Of a stretch of DNA of 6,603 nucleotides, positions 5,720 through 6,603 are shown in pieces. The notes beneath the pieces are model-generated. The model was not told the DNA's origin and ran no database searches. It saw only the letters and a program-made list of their open reading frames with translations. A program made the translations under genes and the position numbers. The DNA is from Candidatus Zixiibacteriota bacterium (GTDB lineage: Bacteria > Zixibacteria > MSB-5A5 > WJJR01). The stretch lies in assembly GCA_014729565.1 (NCBI GenBank), contig WJJR01000534.1, positions 1 to 6,603 on the forward strand. The letters are read 5' to 3'. Within the stretch, counting starts at the first letter, position 1. Each line of letters begins with the position of its first letter.

Positions 5720-6484
5720 ATGGACATTCGCTCAATTCTCGATGATGTGGCCGCCGGACGGCTGAGTGCGTCGGACGCTCACCAGAAACTCTCCGACTGG
5801 CCGGCCGCCGACTTGGGTTTTGCCCGGATCGACAATCATCGTGAGTCACGCACCGGATTTGTCGAAGTCGTGTACTGCGGTGGCAAGACTCCCGAACAAG
5901 TCGCTGGGATTCTGGAACGGCAATGGACGACACACAAAACACTGCTTGCCACCCGCGCCGAAACCGCCCACGCCGAAGCCGCCCAACGCGTCGTTGGCGA
6001 TCTCGAATATCACGCTGTCCCGAAAGTGCTGCGCCGGCTCGATTCGTCGCGCACCCACGATGTCCCGCCGATCGCGGTGGTGTCGGCCGGAACATCTGAT
6101 CTGCCCATTTCCGAAGAGGCGGCATTGACTGTCGAGACGGTCGGGCATCCCATGCAGCGGTTCTATGATGTCGGTGTGGCTGGTCTGCATCGGGTGGCAT
6201 CGGTGCGCAACCAATTGGAAGAATGCGGGGCGGTAATTGTGGTGGCCGGGATGGATGGTGCACTGCCGTCGGTTGTCGGGGGATTGATTTCGCGGCCGGT
6301 GATTGCCGTACCGACGTCGATTGGGTATGGCGCATCGTTTAATGGACTGGCGGCGTTGTTGGGGATGCTCTCCTCCTGTGCTCCGGGTGTGACGGTCGTG
6401 AACATCGACAACGGTTTCGGGGCGGCGATCGCCGCTTGCCGGATCAACCAAGCCCGTGTGCCGCAAAAGCTTTCGGGAAGTTGA
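5720..6484 (+). CDS. larB: LarB, nickel-pincer cofactor biosynthesis carboxylase/hydrolase
   Basis: Carboxylates C5 of nicotinic acid adenine dinucleotide with CO2 and cleaves the phosphoanhydride, releasing AMP and the substrate of LarE. 254 residues, close to the family's usual 245-250. The N-terminal LarB-specific region contains LGFARIDNHRESRTGFVEVV (32-51) and CGGKTPEQV (53-61). The C-terminal half is PurE-like (AIR carboxylase fold): SAGTSDLPISEEA (122-134), DVGVAGLHR (150-158), VAGMDGALPSVVGGL, VPTSIGYGASFNG and VVNIDNGFGAAIAA. Purine PurE is excluded by the N-terminal region and by the AGMDGALPSVV and NIDNGFGA motifs. The ATG begins at the base after the larE TAA, with only a poor ribosome binding site of its own, so it is probably translationally coupled. 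LarC (nickel insertion) is not in the window. Confidence 0.95.
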   Translation: MDIRSILDDVAAGRLSASDAHQKLSDWPAADLGFARIDNHRESRTGFVEVVYCGGKTPEQVAGILERQWTTHKTLLATRAETAHAEAAQRVVGDLEYHAVPKVLRRLDSSRTHDVPPIAVVSAGTSDLPISEEAALTVETVGHPMQRFYDVGVAGLHRVASVRNQLEECGAVIVVAGMDGALPSVVGGLISRPVIAVPTSIGYGASFNGLAALLGMLSSCAPGVTVVNIDNGFGAAIAACRINQARVPQKLSGS

Positions 6485-6538
6485 TCGTTCAGGGTCGGTT
6501 GTTTCCGTAACAGTGTGATGGGGTGTTCACCCTGTGCC

Positions 6539-6572
6539 GTCATTCCCGGCCGCCTCGGCGGACGGGAATGAC
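6539..6572. repeat. Palindromic repeat GTCATTCCCG/CGGGAATGAC
   Basis: Perfect 10-base arms, GTCATTCCCG (6539-6548) and CGGGAATGAC (6563-6572), enclose a 14-base GC-rich centre that itself folds (CCGCC at 6550-6554 against GGCGG at 6557-6561, tight loop). Motifs of the type GTCATTCCCGC...GCGGGAATGAC occur as dispersed intergenic repeats in many bacteria, so this is likely a REP-like copy. It may also act as a stem-stabilised 3' end for the larB transcript. Copy number cannot be judged from a single window. Confidence 0.7.
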
Positions 6573-6591
6573 AGCCAAAGAGTTTGGCTGT
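6571..6591. repeat. Strong short hairpin after larB, possible 3' end structure
   Basis: ACAGCCAAA (6571-6579) and TTTGGCTGT (6583-6591) are perfect 9-base arms with a 3-base loop GAG. It shares AC (6571-6572) with the right arm of the preceding palindrome, so the two stems would stack or compete. No T-tract follows (GAAGCGTTAATC), so a classical intrinsic terminator is not supported in this direction. A smaller dyad, GGGTG-TT-CACCC, lies at 6521-6532 in the same gap. Confidence 0.5.
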
Positions 6592-6603
6592 GAAGCGTTA
6601 ATC

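Noticed and set aside
6569..6603. ATG at 6569 opening a frame to the window end (MTAKEFGCEALI)
   Set aside because: The ATG is part of the GGGAATGAC palindrome arm and the next codons are the second hairpin. The only Shine-Dalgarno-like bases lie 1 base from the ATG. Only 11 codons are visible.

Overview
This is a GC-rich (roughly 58-60 % by eye), gene-dense chromosomal window with no RNA genes, CRISPR array, insertion sequence or phage signature. The organism is probably a diderm bacterium: it has a biosynthetic alanine racemase for peptidoglycan and a lipoprotein with a clear lipobox and a non-Asp residue at +2. Four of its six complete genes appear to use GTG, TTG or a later ATG as start, chosen by good Shine-Dalgarno matches. 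The HEAT-cyclophilin lipoprotein architecture and the mixed gene order would fit an uncultured FCB-type lineage such as Zixibacteria. That placement is a weak guess from style, not a demonstrated assignment.

Layout: (1) 2-79 (+) is the C-terminal tail of a DUF971 protein cut by the window edge. (2) 109-1305 (-) is a divergent alanine racemase, convergent with (1) and divergent from nth. (3) 1306-1556 is the intergenic control region. It holds a good sigma70-like promoter for nth whose -10 lies between the arms of a perfect inverted repeat, followed by a leader hairpin. (4) 1557-2288 (+) is endonuclease III (nth). (5) 2365-2772 (+) is a DUF309 protein. (6) 2810-4810 (+) is a lipoprotein with about a dozen HEAT-like repeats and a C-terminal cyclophilin-fold domain that has lost key catalytic residues. 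(7) 4886-5719 (+) is LarE. (8) 5720-6484 (+) is LarB, starting at the base after the LarE stop codon. (9) 6485-6603 holds stacked inverted repeats, including a GTCATTCCCG/CGGGAATGAC palindrome of the dispersed-repeat type.

How the genes relate: nth through larB all lie on the + strand with gaps of 76, 37, 75 and 0 bases, so they may be read together, though a second weak promoter precedes the DUF309 gene. The only obvious functional unit is larE-larB. LarB carboxylates and cleaves nicotinic acid adenine dinucleotide, and LarE thiolates the product, on the way to the nickel-pincer nucleotide cofactor. The nickel-inserting LarC and a LarA-type client enzyme are not in the window. No wholly new system is evident. 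The most unusual items are the pseudo-cyclophilin lipoprotein, the alanine racemase with Glu in place of the carbamylated Lys, the three-cysteine LarE, and the palindrome cluster at the right edge.
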